Below are positions 11,271 through 22,966 of a stretch of 64,000 nt of DNA, piece by piece. Below the pieces are notes generated by a model. That model saw only the letters and a list, made by a program, of their open reading frames with translations. It was not told the origin of the DNA and searched no databases. Position 1 is the stretch's first letter, and each line of letters opens with the position of its first letter. The stretch lies in the NCBI GenBank assembly GCA_030867875.1, contig JAOWCC010001634.1, forward strand, positions 4,821,877 to 4,885,876, read 5' to 3'. This DNA comes from Actinernus sp. WN-2022. Its lineage: Eukaryota > Cnidaria > Anthozoa > Actiniaria > Actinernidae. Made by a program: the position numbers and the translations under genes.

Positions 11271-13175
11271 AAATCGCAGTCAATCAGCGAATCGTGATCA
11301 CGAGATAAGCGTTATTCAAAGGTAAACTCGTATTGCCAGTTGTAAAAGCATTTCAATAAAAAAAGTAAAAATATCGACGGAATACGTCATTCTCTCAAGC
11401 TGTACGGTGTACTAACATCTTTTTACAACAGGAAAATTAGCCCAGACTCTCCTAGCAGGGAATAAAATTAACTGGCTTGAGTGCTGTTCGTTGTCCTGCT
11501 GCACTTGTAAAGACGAATGCGTCTTAAATATATGCGCATTTATTCTGAACTGTTTGCGTAACAAAAGCTATTCGTACATAACCGAATCTATTCGTCTGTA
11601 GGTGTGACTTCTCGCTACTCGTAGCACTCAAATGCAAAGTCCATGTGTACTACCATTGTGTAAGTAACCCTCTGAAACTGTATATAAAAAAAGTGCAGTC
11701 TGTCAGTAGTATGGGGATAATTTTACAAACCATCCTCCATCCCCCACCCCCCCCCCCCCAAAAAAAAATCATTTTCAAATGGTCTGTCCCTAATGGCATC
11801 TGAAAGCCTACATTTCTGTAATCGTTTTGATCTCTTATCGCCTTTGCTGGTGGTTTTGCTGTCGTTGTTAGCTCACTAGCTGTGTGAATGTATAACGTGC
11901 CCTTTCAAAACAAGAATTATAGCGAATTCTGGAAAGATTCATGCATTTATGGGGCCAACCAAAGTTGCTTTATAAGAATCATAAGGTGAGGAAAAAGTTA
12001 AAAGGCAAATAGAGTATTGAAGTATCACACGTCGGCGTGGTAGCCGTGTAATCTGAGAAAGTCATTCATTCCACATCGATAACACGGTCGTGGATCTATT
12101 ATGCAATTTCCCACTTGTGACTCCTAAAAAAAAATGTCGACAGCGCATTTTAAGAATCGGACCCGTTTACGCGGTCCCAGTAAAAAACACGTTTTGGCTT
12201 ACTTCTTCTCGTATAAATTGCCCTTTTGATAACTAATAATCTTTGCTTTTCCACACAGTAATTTATACGATAGGAGCATGCTCAATAATACCCTGGATGC
12301 CAGAGGTTCTAATGCCCTCTCTAAGCCAATTGAAAATCAGCGAGAAGCGAAGCGACGACAAGGCGGTAAAACCTCTGGGCGCTCACTTCCATGCCAGACC
12401 GAATCCCTTTTCACTGACACCTGCATGAGAAACCAGTGAAATGTGCTTTTATCTTACCACTGTTTTGACCACGTCGGTTCAACACTCTAGGTTCAATTCT
12501 CAACGGTTTATGAAAAGCCAACTCTTTTAGAGAACAACACTTAACTTGGTCAGCTGGTTTAATAGAACTGATCACGTGACCTTGTCAATCAAAAGTATTG
12601 GTGCTAGCTCAAAATGGATGCTAGAAATGGAAAGAGCATGCCAAACTTAGTAACTGACGTAAGTTTTAGGCTCATAACTTTCAAACCGAAAGCATAATGA
12701 TTTTCTGAAATTTCGAAATTTAATAGTTTGTGAGGCTGGAGGGCAAGCCTTAAGTTTTAACATTTCTTGCCATAGAGCACTACAGTTCTTATCTGGACCA
12801 TTACTTAAATTGCATTGTTAACTTACTTAATCCAACGTTAGCTGCCCACATTTTCAAAGACAAAAAGCTGAACCAAAACCCTGGAGAGGAACCAAAACCA
12901 TAGCTCGATTAGTACGATTTTTCAACGATTCTAATGGATATGGTTTCGGCCGGAACCAAATCGGGTAGGAACCAAAACCCTGGTGTACCGCCATAGAGAT
13001 TTATGTCGTGCACTTGCTTCAGCTCAGCTGCTTCCAGTTACTAGAATAGATTTATTAGATATTATCATGGCACAAGCGCGCGATGATAATGTCTTACTTA
13101 TGCTCTCGTGCAGGTGGTTATTATCTGCATGTTGTATAACCCAGAGTTCTCCTTAGATATCTCGTTAGCGTTAGA
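11271..13175. other. Stretch without supported genes
   Basis: Contains a C-run plus A-run at about 11,747-11,768 and a direct pair of GGAACCAAAACCCTGG-like blocks at about 12,885 and 12,968. No gene recognised. Confidence 0.4.
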
Positions 13176-13485
13176 GTACAACTGAGCTCTGAATAAGTGA
13201 TACCCAGCCCGTTTCCACTTAGCAAATGCGCTATTAGCACTCTTATTAGCACTGTCATTATATTATTATTATTATTATTATTATTATTGCACCCTAAACA
13301 ATACTAACAGGAAATAACTACGCATGTACAACTGAGCTCTGAATAAGTGATACCCAGCCCGGCCGTTTCCACTCAGCAAATGCGCTATTAGCACTCTTAT
13401 TAGCACTGTCATAATATTATTATTGTTATTATTATTATTATTGCACCCTAAACAGCACTGTAATAGGAAATAACTACGGATGTAC
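13176..13485. repeat. Tandem duplication (2 x about 150 bp) with ATT microsatellites
   Basis: Both units start GTACAACTGAGCTCTGAATA and contain CACTCTTATTAGCACTGTCA followed by an ATT microsatellite and GCACCCTAAACA. The second unit ends at the edge of the ISL2EU-like element. Confidence 0.8.
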
Positions 13486-13497
13486 AGTATAGTACAA

Positions 13498-13590
13498 TTC
13501 TTGGCTTTCACCCACGTGACAATACCCTTGACAACGGTTGCTATCCGCCATCTTTGTGCCCCTCGGACTGTAAACAAAGCGAATCAGAAC
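13498..13590. repeat. Left TIR of ISL2EU-like element
   Basis: It starts CTTGGCTTTCACCCACGTGA and contains CCGCCATCTTTGTGCCCCTC. The inverse complement, with differences and an indel, is at 23,300-23,388. It ends just before the transposase start codon at 13,610. Confidence 0.65.
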
Positions 13591-14167
13591 CCGGAGACGC
13601 GGAGTCAAGATGGTTCACTGTATTGTGGTCGGTTGTGGCTCAAAAAGTGGAAAACACCCGGTTAAATTTGCTTGTATTCCCAAAGTAATTACCACTCAAG
13701 GTGAAGAGCACGAAGAACTCACAAGAGAGAGGAGAAGACAGTGGATTTCGGCTGTTAGCCGGGGAGACACGGACTCGAAGAACATCCTAGACAGTGAAAG
13801 AGTTTGCAGTCTTCACTTTGTTACAGGAAAAGCCGCATCTGTCTGGGATAAATTTAACATTGACTGGGTACCAACTCAAAATCTCGGAAAGAAAGTGTTC
13901 AAGGATGCCGAGAAGAAGGAAAGAGAACAGAGCGAAGCGATAGCGAGAGCTGAGAGGGCGAAAGATCGAAGGAAGCGCACAATAGAACAGCAAGAAATCG
14001 AGGCAGCAAAGAAGAGGAAAGAACTTGATCAAAGTGGTTGTCGTGCTCAGGATATACCATTTTCCGAGGTCGAACCTTCTACGAGTTCGTCGATGGAATG
14101 GAGCGATCCTATGGAAGAATTGGCAAAGGTTGACAAAGCAACTCAGACTGACAAACCACTCGAAACG

Positions 14168-14275
14168 GTATCCGGTCGTTTCGCCCACGAGTCGTTTCGC
14201 CCACTGTCAGTTCGCCCACGTCTCGAGTCGTTTCGCCCACGTCTCGAGTCGTTTCGCCCACGTTTGAATTGAAGT
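14168..14275. repeat. Left TIR of MULE 1
   Basis: Modules with TCGCCCACG recur, three of them joined by GTCTCGAG. The arm ends in GAATTGAAGTTGATTGAAC, matched in inverse orientation at 16,330-16,469. Confidence 0.85.
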
Positions 14276-14369
14276 TGATTGAACATGAAATGGACATGTA
14301 CTCGATTTATATATAGTAAATGGAATAAAGACTAAAACAACTTCATATGAAAAAAAATGAAAAAATATG

Positions 14370-15455
14370 AAAAAATACCCCGTAACTTATATGATTTGAA
14401 AGCTTTTAATGCATACTTTCAAGTTCATATGAATATTGTGATTGATTCGATGCGAATCCCTCGATGTACTGCAACTAGTTCAACACATGGCTATGTATAG
14501 TCGTTTAGCCCACGCTTGAATTGAAGTTTATTGAACAGGTCGTTATGACGCTGAAGCCGTGACTACAACTTCTAGACTAAAAAATACCCCGTAACTTATA
14601 TGATTTGAAAGCTTTTAATGCATACTTTCACGTTCATATGAATATTGTGATTGATTCGATGCGAATCCCTCGATGTACTGCAACTAGTTCAACACATGGC
14701 TATGTATAGTCGTTTAGCCCACGCTTGAATTGAAGTTTATTGAACAGGTCGTTATGACGCTGAAGCCGTGACTACAACTTCTAGACTAAAAAATACCCCG
14801 TAACTTATATGATTTGAAAGCTTTTAATGCATACTTTCACGTTCATATGAATATTGTGATTGATTCGATGCGAATCCCTCGATGTACTGCAACTAGTTCA
14901 ACACATGGCTATGTATAGTCGTTTAGCCCACGCCGCTTGAATTGAAGTTTATTGAACAGGTCGTTATGACGCTGAAGCCGTGACTACAACTTCTAGACTA
15001 AAAAATACCCCGTAACTTATATGATTTGAAAGCTTTTAATGCATACTTTCACTTTTAAAACATTATAGCGATGCGTTTTGAAGAGAGCATCTAAAATCAG
15101 AGAATAATTTACTTCAACTCGGAATGGCGTCTCGGTTGTTATGACGCCGAAGCCGAACTACGTGATAAATTTTCACTTTACAACTTATCCGAGTTCTAGA
15201 CTACAAAATACCCCGTAACTTATATCATTTGAAAGCTTTTAATGCATACTTTCACTTTTAAAACATTATAGCGATGCGTTTTGAAGAGAGCATCTAAAAT
15301 CAGAGAATAATTTACTTCAACTCGGAATGGCGTCTCGGTTGTTATGACGCCGAAGCCGAACTACGTGATAAATTTTCACTTTACAACTTATCCGAGTTCT
15401 AGACTACAAAATACCCCGTAGCTTATATCATTTGAAAGCTTTTAATGCATACTTT
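14370..15455. repeat. Tandem array of about 205-bp units in MULE 1
   Basis: ATACCCCGTAACTTATATGA-type starts recur near 14,376, 14,585, 14,793, 15,006, 15,209 and 15,410. The first three units carry a module resembling the TIR (GTCGTTTAGCCCACGC) and GAATTGAAGTTTATTGAACA. The later two units carry GCGATGCGTTTTGAAGAGAG instead. Almost identical units show recent expansion. Confidence 0.85.
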
Positions 15456-15459
15456 CACT

Positions 15460-15918
15460 TTTAAAACGTTCCTGCCGCACCAAGAGATTGCCCCAATGTT
15501 TGCACGGCTGAGAATCCAGACAGAGACTGAGCCCCTCCGCGAGCTAATAGCCTACATGAAGAAGAATTGGATTGAGAGCACCACATTTCCTCCGAAGGAC
15601 TGGAGCATATACATGCAGCCTATCCGCACCAACAATGATATTGAAGGATGGCACAACAGTCTCAACCGCCGAGCAACGGGACGCTGCCACCTTCCCTTCT
15701 ACACACTCATCCAGCTGCTGCACAGAGAGGCGAAGTTGGCAGCCATTAACATCAGGCTCGTTTCAGATAGAAAGTTAAAGCGTATCCAGCGTAAGAAGTA
15801 CCGGCAGCTGCAGGCCAAACTCTTCCAGCACTGGGAGAAATACAACAACCGAGAGAGAACAGCAACACAGCTTCTCAAGGCTTGTTCACGTCTGAACGGC
15901 CCAGCTCGCGCCGAGTAG
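15460..15918 (+). pseudogene. MULE transposase, C-terminal exon
   Basis: The open frame has a domain end of Mutator-like transposases: YMQPIRTNNDIEGWHNSLNR followed by a Leu/Arg-rich helical tail ending at a stop at 15,918. The N-x-x-EGWHN block is typical of animal MULE/FLYWCH proteins downstream of the DDE core. The catalytic Asp residues and the zinc-finger N-terminus are missing. The apparent start ATG at 15,445 lies in the repeat array, so it is not the true start. Confidence 0.75.
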
Positions 15919-16329
15919 AGTTTTATATGACCGTTTTATATAATTCACTAGGGTATTAGGCAAAATTCAAAAGTGGAAGTTTTAAATGCGAAGAACCTAA
16001 TCGAATGTACCACCTAATCAGTACTTGTTGTATTTTGGTTAAAGTTCGACTTTTGAAGTGGGCCTAAATAAGTTTTTAAATAGTTAGCTAGTTGTATAGA
16101 TATATATCTTGTTAGCTTGTAAACAATACTTAATAAATATTACAGATCTACAAAATGTGTTGTCTTTGGTAAAAACTCTGTCTTAATAAGTTAATAAATC
16201 GGCAAAATGTTGACTTCAAGTATGATCAACTAAAAATTGATCGCCGCGAAAAACATGCCCACACAAAATTTCCCTCTTCAAAAGGCATCGCTAAAATGTT
16301 GATCTGTGAAGAAAAATTATATCAATCGA

Positions 16330-16469
16330 TGTTCAATCAACTTCAATTCAAACGTAGGTTAAACGACTCGAGCCGTGGGCGAAACGACTCGAGACGTGGG
16401 CGAAACGACTCGAGACGTGGGCGAACTGACAGTGGGCGAAACGACTCGTGGGCGAAACGACCGCAATTC
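16330..16469. repeat. Right TIR of MULE 1
   Basis: Inverse complement of the left TIR: GTTCAATCAACTTCAATTCA followed by GGGCGAAACGACTCGAGACG modules and a GGGCGAACTGACAGTGGGCG block. The last about 7 bp differ from the left end. Confidence 0.85.
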
Positions 16470-17463
16470 CTCGAAACAGGTAAAGCAGAGTCAGAAACGC
16501 AGACTGAAGAATTCGCATACATGTTTCACAATCCTTGCTATCAGGCTCCAACGAAAGAGTACTTTGATTCTGCCGAAAAAGTCAGATTCTACACGGGTTT
16601 ACCTTCGTTAGAAGTTCTCATGGTCGGTGCATGATCACGTAGCTCCGCACGTAACTCGTCGATCGAACAGTCTTGATAGTTTTACAATACAATACAATAC
16701 AATAACCTTTATTTCGACTCGAATGTTCCGTTTCAAGACCTGGCATACAGATTCCTGGTCTCCTTGTCAACCGTGTCAAGGATATTTAATACTTGGATTG
16801 TTTCTCTGGATAACAGGTTATCCTGCTTTATAATGTGGCCAAGCAGAGATCAACTATGGAAAACTATGCCAATGTGTTTTCAGTACACATTTGGAAGGAA
16901 GGTTACTGTCATCATTGATTGTTTTAGGTCTTCATTGAGAGGCCCACTAATCTCCTAGCTCGGGCACAGACTTTCTCCTCTTACAAGCATCACAACACTG
17001 TTAAAGTCCTTATTGGTATTACACCACAAGGGACAATTTCCTTTGTCTCTGAAGCTTGGGGTGGCCGCACTTCGGACAAGTTCTTAACAGAGAACTGTGG
17101 ATTTTTGGACTATCTCTTACCAGGAGACACAGTAATGGCTGACAGGGGCTTTACCATTACCGAAAGTGTTGGCCTAAAACACGGAGAGCTTATGATCCCA
17201 GCTTTTACCAAAGGGAAGTCTCAATTATAGAGCCGGTTGATGTTGAGCGGTCAAGGGGGATTGCCAGTGTAAGGATACACGTAGAAAGAGTTATTGGGTT
17301 ATTACGCCGAAAGTATACCATATTACAGAGTACACTTCCTACTGACTTTCTTTACTGTAACCCAAATGGGCCACCAGAGTCGCAGGTACCTGTAGTAGAC
17401 GGAATCATAAGGGTTTGCTCTGCACTTATCAATTTTTGCCCACCAATAGTTCCATTTGATTAG

Positions 17464-18632
17464 TTTCTGTGTTATTGCTTATCCTGATTTGGGCATAAGG
17501 TACTAGAAATTCTAAATAGTCGAGTCGCAGGTGCATGGCCAGATAATTTTATTTCATTTACCTGACCCTGTTCAAAATTTAAAAACTCATTCCATATTTG
17601 TCATTTAAAGAAATTTGGTAGAGCAAAAGCACTTCAAATTACTGTGATATATTTGAGCACATAATACAAGGACTTTTCAGTGGCACTTATAATGACAGGC
17701 TGTCTGCCATGGTCTAAAAATAAATTACTGGCAGTCAAGTGAGGTATGTGTATGCTTCCCTAGGAAAATTTGAAATTCAGAAATTGGTTATTACGTGCAT
17801 TGTCCAAGCTACTGTTAGATTGTGCCACTGAACTAGTCTTTGTAAAAAGAAAGAAATATTCAGCCACATTCCAGGATTTCATACAACAGTTGGTTAAAAA
17901 AAATAATGTAATAATGCAGGGTTGTATGTGGTGAGAAGTGCATTATGAATATTGAAACGAAATATGAAAATATGGTTGAGAGTACAATAACACTGAGATA
18001 AGATAATGTTTTACTGGCTATTCAAATTCATTTATATTACAATTTACTTGACCTGTCTTTACTAAGTATAATGCATTTTTATTAGAGTGGTTTTCATTAA
18101 CCTATAAAATACAATTACCAGAAAGTTTAAATTACACTTTCATTACTATTACTGTTTAATAAATACCTTGTGCTTCACAAGGAAATGAAATCCACTCTAA
18201 TATACATATATTCATGTTTTGTTAGAACATCAATTTTTCGAGTACTTTCTTAAATAAAATTGTCATTACGAAGCCTTGACATCCTAATTTATTTACATCT
18301 GAAAGTGGAATAACTGGGTCCAAATAAATGCAATCAAGACAACATTGAAGCTTACTGGTAAGCTTTGTCAAGAATATACAACACTAGCATGATTTTCTCC
18401 CTTTTCTTCTCCTAAATACTACATGTTTAGGTCCAAATGCTGATCTTTTCACGAACCATTTGCAACCGAAACAATAGATAATCAAGTGGTTCTCTTGAAA
18501 TTAGTTTAAAAGAGCAATATTTTAAAGCACTTATTACTAGCTCATGGAAAATGTTGCCTCTAGAACTGAGCCTGGGTATAGTACTTCCTCATATTTCAAT
18601 TGCTTGTACTCAACACTTTCAAGAATATGATT
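17464..18632. other. Spacer between convergent ISL2EU genes
   Basis: AT-rich sequence between the two stop codons. AATAAA-type signals occur on both strands, for example 17,719-17,724 and 18,254-18,259. No gene seen. Confidence 0.5.
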
Positions 18633-20976
18633 CTAAATAGTTGGAAACATACTCATTTTACCATTTCTCATGCAAGCTATTAAGTGTGGGCGCATTCTAG
18701 AAATATCAAAAGTTATGTGACTTGGATTGTTGGCAAAAGCTAGACACGTAGCAAAAGCAATAGAAAAAACCCCGCAGTCACTACCATTTTTCTGTTGCTG
18801 AACTGGTACAAAGTCCAGACCAACTAAATGCCCACCCAGTAAATCATTGGTCTGGTCCTCTACCTCTTGAATGATAGCATCATGATACAAACTATCATAA
18901 AGGTTAACCCTGCCAGGCAAACACCCTATAGAACTAATGCACACCCAGTGATCACTGCCAGTGTTCAAAATCTGAATGAACTCTCCAGTTACCACATCAA
19001 AGCTTCGACAAGGTCCGAGAGTTGTGCGTTGCAGTCCTTCAATGGCTGGGTTGAGTTCTTGTAGTAACACATGGGCAGTTTGAATAATTTCACAATTTAG
19101 CCACCCATCAGGGTCACTAATTAAGTCATAATCAATATTGTTCAGTTTCGTGAGACTACACCTCTTGTTGTTTAATGTGGCTTTTGTTTCTTTGGTGATC
19201 TCAATATCATCATCACTGTCACTGACATCACTCGAAAGGTATGATGCGGTTGATGCTGCTGCTGATGAGCACGATGTAGAAGCCCTGTCACTGACATCAC
19301 TTGAGAGGCACGATTCAGTTGACATGGCTGCTGATGAGCACGATGTAGAAGCCCTGTCACTGACATCACTTGAGAGGCACGATTCAGTTGACGTGGCTGG
19401 CGATGAGCAAGAAGTAGAAGTGGTAGTTGGTTTAGCCGAAATAGCCTTTGTTTTCTTCTGTTTGCAACTCACACATTTCCATGTCGTTTTGGCATTGTTT
19501 GGCATTCTTTTCAGTCCCAGACAAGACAAATGAAAAAAAAGTCCATTCCCACAGCTTGGATTGTGACACTCAAGCAGTTTATCTCCTATTACTGCTGTTG
19601 CATTACAAATGCACATTTTGTCGCGCTGTATTGCAGCCTGTATAACAGCAGTTTGTTGCTTGTCTTTTTTACCCCCCCTGCCACGCTTGAACTGTGGTAA
19701 TCTGCTGCAGTGAGGGCAGTACCAAGTTTTAGGCATCAACACTTCATTTAGTGAAAGACATGCAGTATGAAATGTACCGTATGGGCATTCTGCATTACTA
19801 CATGTGACCACTGGATCACTGTGCTTGCATCTACAAAAGCAGATAGCATTGTCAGTACTAGCACTTGTAGCTGGGACATCACACTTTCTAGTGTACCATC
19901 TCCCTAAGATCTCTGGCAGAATACAATTTCTCCAAAATGCCTCCAGTTTCTGTATGGCAGTGTTTGAGAACTGTGGGTCAGGGCAAATTCTGTCACATAC
20001 CATGTGTGCATTTCCATCAGAGTCAATTGCATAAACAATAAAGTCACAATGTTTTCTCTCTTGTAGAGTGAACAACTGCTGCTGTACTTGGAAGTGATAG
20101 TTATGAGCCCTCTTTAACTGGTAATTACCATTAACCTTCTCCAGACAAGAGCTCTTTTGCTGGACATACTTTTCAAAGTCACCATTTGGAATTGAGATTG
20201 GACACTTGACCTCACCACATCCTAGCCCACAGCAATCACAAGAAATTAGGAAGTCTGGCGTTGCATGTAGAAATTGGTACTCCTGGTTAATAAACAGTCC
20301 ACATCTTTGAATTTGAAAGTTAATGTGTTGTGTTTCCATGTGTTTTTGGTACGCTTGAATGGCATATTCTTCATATTTGCCACCATGCCTTATTGCCTTT
20401 GTGTTTAATTTAAACAAGTGGGGATAACACACAGACTTGATAAGCGACTGCGATGGTTGAGCTAAATTGCTGTGGTAAACAGCACCACTGACAGAGGCTC
20501 CAATTCTGCCAGCTCGATGCCTAAAAAATCCTGAGCTTTTCGCTTGATCCCTGGTGTCCTGTTCAACTATGTTGATATCCCCGTCAGTAATATCCACTTT
20601 CACACCCACACACTTTTGCAAAAGTTCTGGGTATTCCAGATCTAAATTACAGGCTTCGTAAAGATCCGATATTACTGGAACGTTCCGGCTTTTAGACACA
20701 AATTGATCGGCGTACGGATCGATTAAACTCAATGCAACAGCGTTTGATTTGCACTGGTAGAGTTTCTTGTAAACAATGTCAATTTCCGCTTCAGAAACAT
20801 TCGCTGTAGCGTCGGTGGCTCTAGTTTCGTTTTGATCGCTCAATTGGGAAGTGGTTCCATCAAAAGAGTCAATCGACCTGTCAAGGTTTTCTTTCAGCTT
20901 TTTAGCGGAAGAAAAATCAATGTCTTTGACTCTTTCATACGATACTTCACTGACATAGGTTGGAAGGAGCCAAGTG
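18633..20976 (-). pseudogene. YqaJ nuclease-PHD-PHD-Ulp1 protein of ISL2EU
   Basis: One open minus-strand frame runs to 18,633. From the MULE junction the order is as follows. A conserved WLLPTYVSEV segment comes first. A YqaJ-type exonuclease follows (RAGRIGAS; GGKYEEYA; ATPDFL with Asp; GEVKCP with Glu and Lys; HFQVQQQLF). Then come two PHD fingers (FCRCKH to WYCPHC, and CICNATA to WKCVSC), three Ser-rich repeats of about 25 residues, and a C48 Ulp1-like protease with His in GSDHW, Asp in LYDSL and Cys in NGSDCGVF. About 95 further codons upstream (to 21,254) are MULE sequence read through and not native. The N-terminal exon is at 23,036-23,249; the part between is lost. Confidence 0.85.
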
Positions 20977-21239
20977 GTATCCGGTCGTTTCGCCGACGAG
21001 TCGATTCGCCGACGTCCCGTTCGCCGACGTATTGAGTCGATTCGCCGACGTATTGAGTCGATTCGCCGACGTGTCATACCAATGTAAATATATATAATAT
21101 GTAACAGTGTGTCATAAATAAAGCAACGATATATTCTATATATGCTGTTGTGCACTTTTACTTCAAGTGTGTTCATGTTTATAATAATATTGCGCGTCCC
21201 GTCAAAGCGTTTCTTAAAAGGTATATATACTTTCACTTT

Positions 21240-22165
21240 AACAAACTTTAACAATATAAATGAATCTATGATGCGCTGGAAAGATATGAAGAGAAATACA
21301 AGGAGAAATATATGGCGGTTTGTTGTGATTGAGCTGTTATCGTTGTTAAGGCACCGAAGCCGCCGAGTCAGTTGAGAAAGCGTTTCTTTCGGACATTAAC
21401 TCCCATCGAAACTTGTACGATTTGAAAGCTATACTTTAATTGTAGCATTTCCTTTAAGTAGAAAGTAATTGCGAGCTATTTCACAGCATTCATTTCGGAT
21501 TCTTCATTTCACCTACAGTCAGTCAGTTGTAATTTTTGTTGGCGAGTCGATTCGCCGACGTCCCGTCAAAGCGTTTCATTCGCAGTTTATCTGGGTTCAA
21601 AACGCACAAACCCCATCAAAACTTATACCATTTGAAAGCTTAAAAGGTATACTTTAACAATATAAATGAATCTATGATGCGCTGGAAAGATATGAAGAGA
21701 AATACAAGGAGAAATACATGGCGGTTTGTTGTGATTGAACTGTTATCGTTGTTAAGGCACCGAAGCCGCCGAGTCAGTTGAGAAAGCGTTTCTTTCGGAT
21801 ATTAACTCCCATCAAAACTTGTACGATTTGAAAGCTATACTTTAATTGTAGCATTTCCTTTAAGTAGAAAGTAATTGCGAGCTATTTCACAGCATTCATT
21901 TCGGATTCTTCATTTCACCTACAGTCAGTCAGTTGTAATTTTTGTTGGCGAGTCGATTCGCCGACGTCCCGTCAAAGCGTTTCATTCGCAGTTTATCTGG
22001 GTTCAAAACGCACAAACCCCATCAAAACTTATACCATTTGAAAGCTTAAAAGGTATACTTTAACAATATAAATGAATCTATGATGCGCTGGAAAGATATG
22101 AAGAGAAATACAAGGAGAAATATATGGCGGTTTGTTGTGATTGAACTGTTATCGTTGTTAAGGCA
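21240..22165. repeat. Tandem 406-bp units in MULE 2
   Basis: Two nearly identical 406-bp units plus a partial third. Each contains ATGAATCTATGATGCGCTGG and, in the full units, GGCGAGTCGATTCGCCGACG, a copy of the TIR module. A sub-block (TTGAAAGCTT plus flanks) resembles the MULE 1 array, so the two arrays share ancestry. Confidence 0.85.
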
Positions 22166-22204
22166 ACGCTGGTTTCTATGGTACACAAACTCGAACACAC
22201 CAGA

Positions 22205-22510
22205 GTGGCTTCAATGGCATTAACATTTGAATGGGAGTGAATTTCAATGGCAGTGGTTTCAATGGGAGTGGTTTCAATGGAATTAACATTTGAATGGGAG
22301 TGAATTTCAATGGAAGTGGTTTCAATGGAAGTGGTTTCAATGGGAGTGGTTTCAATGGAATTAACATTTCAATGGGAGTGAATTTCAATGAAGTGGTTTC
22401 AATGGAATTAACATTTCAATGGAAGTGGTTTCAATGGGAGTGGTTTCAATGGAATTAACATTTCAATGGGAGTGCATTTCAATGAAAGTGGTTTCAATAG
22501 AATCAACATT
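22205..22510. repeat. Minisatellite of CAATGG-AGTGGTTT type
   Basis: Short units made of TTTCAATGGAAGTGG and TTTCAATGGAATTAACATT alternate irregularly about 16-20 times. It lies just upstream of the MULE promoter. Confidence 0.85.
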
Positions 22511-22589
22511 TAGTGGATTGAATGATGTCATTGAATGGTTCTCAAGCGGATCGAAATTCTCCTGTTCCCTTGGCCGTTCGGAGGCCTTT

Positions 22590-22722
22590 TGTTCGATGAA
22601 AGTATAAAAGCGAAATGAAAAATGGAATCTTCATTCGATCCAGCGAAATCTGTGAACATAACAACTCTGCTCTCTACGATTACAAAATTATTACGGTTTC
22701 ATTATTACATCTGAATTCTATC
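22590..22722 (+). promoter_or_regulatory. Promoter and 5' UTR of MULE 2 gene
   Basis: TATAAAAG at 22,602-22,609 lies about 115 bp before the ATG at 22,723. The intervening sequence is open 5' UTR-like DNA without an obvious intron. Confidence 0.55.
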
Positions 22723-22966
22723 ATGGCTGATAACTGCATCCAGTGTGCTGCTGCCGTCCGGCCTCGTCAGGAGGCGCTCCAGTGTGATGGTTGCGGATTA
22801 TGGCAGCACCGCACCTGCGGCACAGGAATTGACAGGGATACATACCGGGCTGCGGTTCAAGCTGAGCGTGGTATCGATTGGCGGTGTGCCCCTTGCGCCG
22901 CCAACTTGGAGATATCAATTCCCGTACCAGCAGCCGAAAGCACGCGGATTGAAGATAGCTTTATTT
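22723..22966 (+). CDS. MULE first exon, PHD-like zinc finger
   Basis: ATG at 22,723 opens about 81 codons. The Cys/His spacing is C5-x2-C8-x12-C21-x2-C24-x4-H29-x2-C32, then a late C-x2-C near residues 55-58 after a Trp, as in PHD fingers. It ends at a consensus donor TTT/GTAAGT at 22,967. PHD-like N-termini of this kind are, from recollection, common in cnidarian MULE transposases. The downstream exons with the transposase core are missing here; the matching C-terminal exon lies in MULE 1. Confidence 0.65.

Larger units (their letters stand above)
14168..16469 (+). mobile_element. MULE 1, internally deleted, in the THAP gene
   Basis: Inverted termini of about 110-125 bp are built from repeated TCGCCCACG modules. 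The left end starts GTATCCGGTCGTTTCGCC. The right end finishes GGCGAAACGACCGCAATTC. Flanks CTCGAAACG (14,159-14,167) and CTCGAAACA (16,470-16,478) look like a 9-bp target duplication, the size usual for Mutator-like elements. Inside are tandem 205-bp repeats and the C-terminal exon of a MULE transposase. The N-terminal exons are absent. Confidence 0.85.
13610..17463 (+). pseudogene. THAP-domain DDE transposase, broken by a MULE
   Basis: It starts at ATG 13,610. Residues 1-90 form a THAP zinc finger: C4, C9, C66, H69, W45, and VPT at 87-89 in the AVPTIF position. A basic coiled-coil-like stretch follows at about 95-140. The frame then runs into a MULE (14,168-16,469). Across the insert it resumes with a conserved segment (FDSAEKVRFYTGLPSLEVLM), a helix-turn-helix ([19 protein letters not shown]) at about 16,735-16,790, and a DDE_Tnp_4-type core. 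The acidic residues are in VIIDCF, MADRGF and RIHVERVIG. It ends at PFD* near 17,463. Further damage includes an ATACA-type repeat near 16,684-16,705, a one-base loss near 16,925 and an indel near 17,228. It cannot make a functional protein. Confidence 0.9.

Noticed and set aside
14168..15440. CRISPR-like array from regularly spaced repeats
   Set aside because: Units are long, contiguous and near-identical with no unique spacers, inside a eukaryotic transposon.
19138..19533. 131-codon plus-strand ORF with repeats
   Set aside because: Exact antisense of the Ser-rich repeats in the YqaJ/PHD/Ulp1 gene; the minus strand has the conserved domains.
21142..22063. Repeated ORFs of about 62-77 codons in the 406-bp array
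   Set aside because: Identical because the DNA is tandemly repeated; no protein-like conservation beyond the DNA repeat.
22176..22388. KPLPLKPLPL-type ORF
   Set aside because: Translation of the minisatellite.
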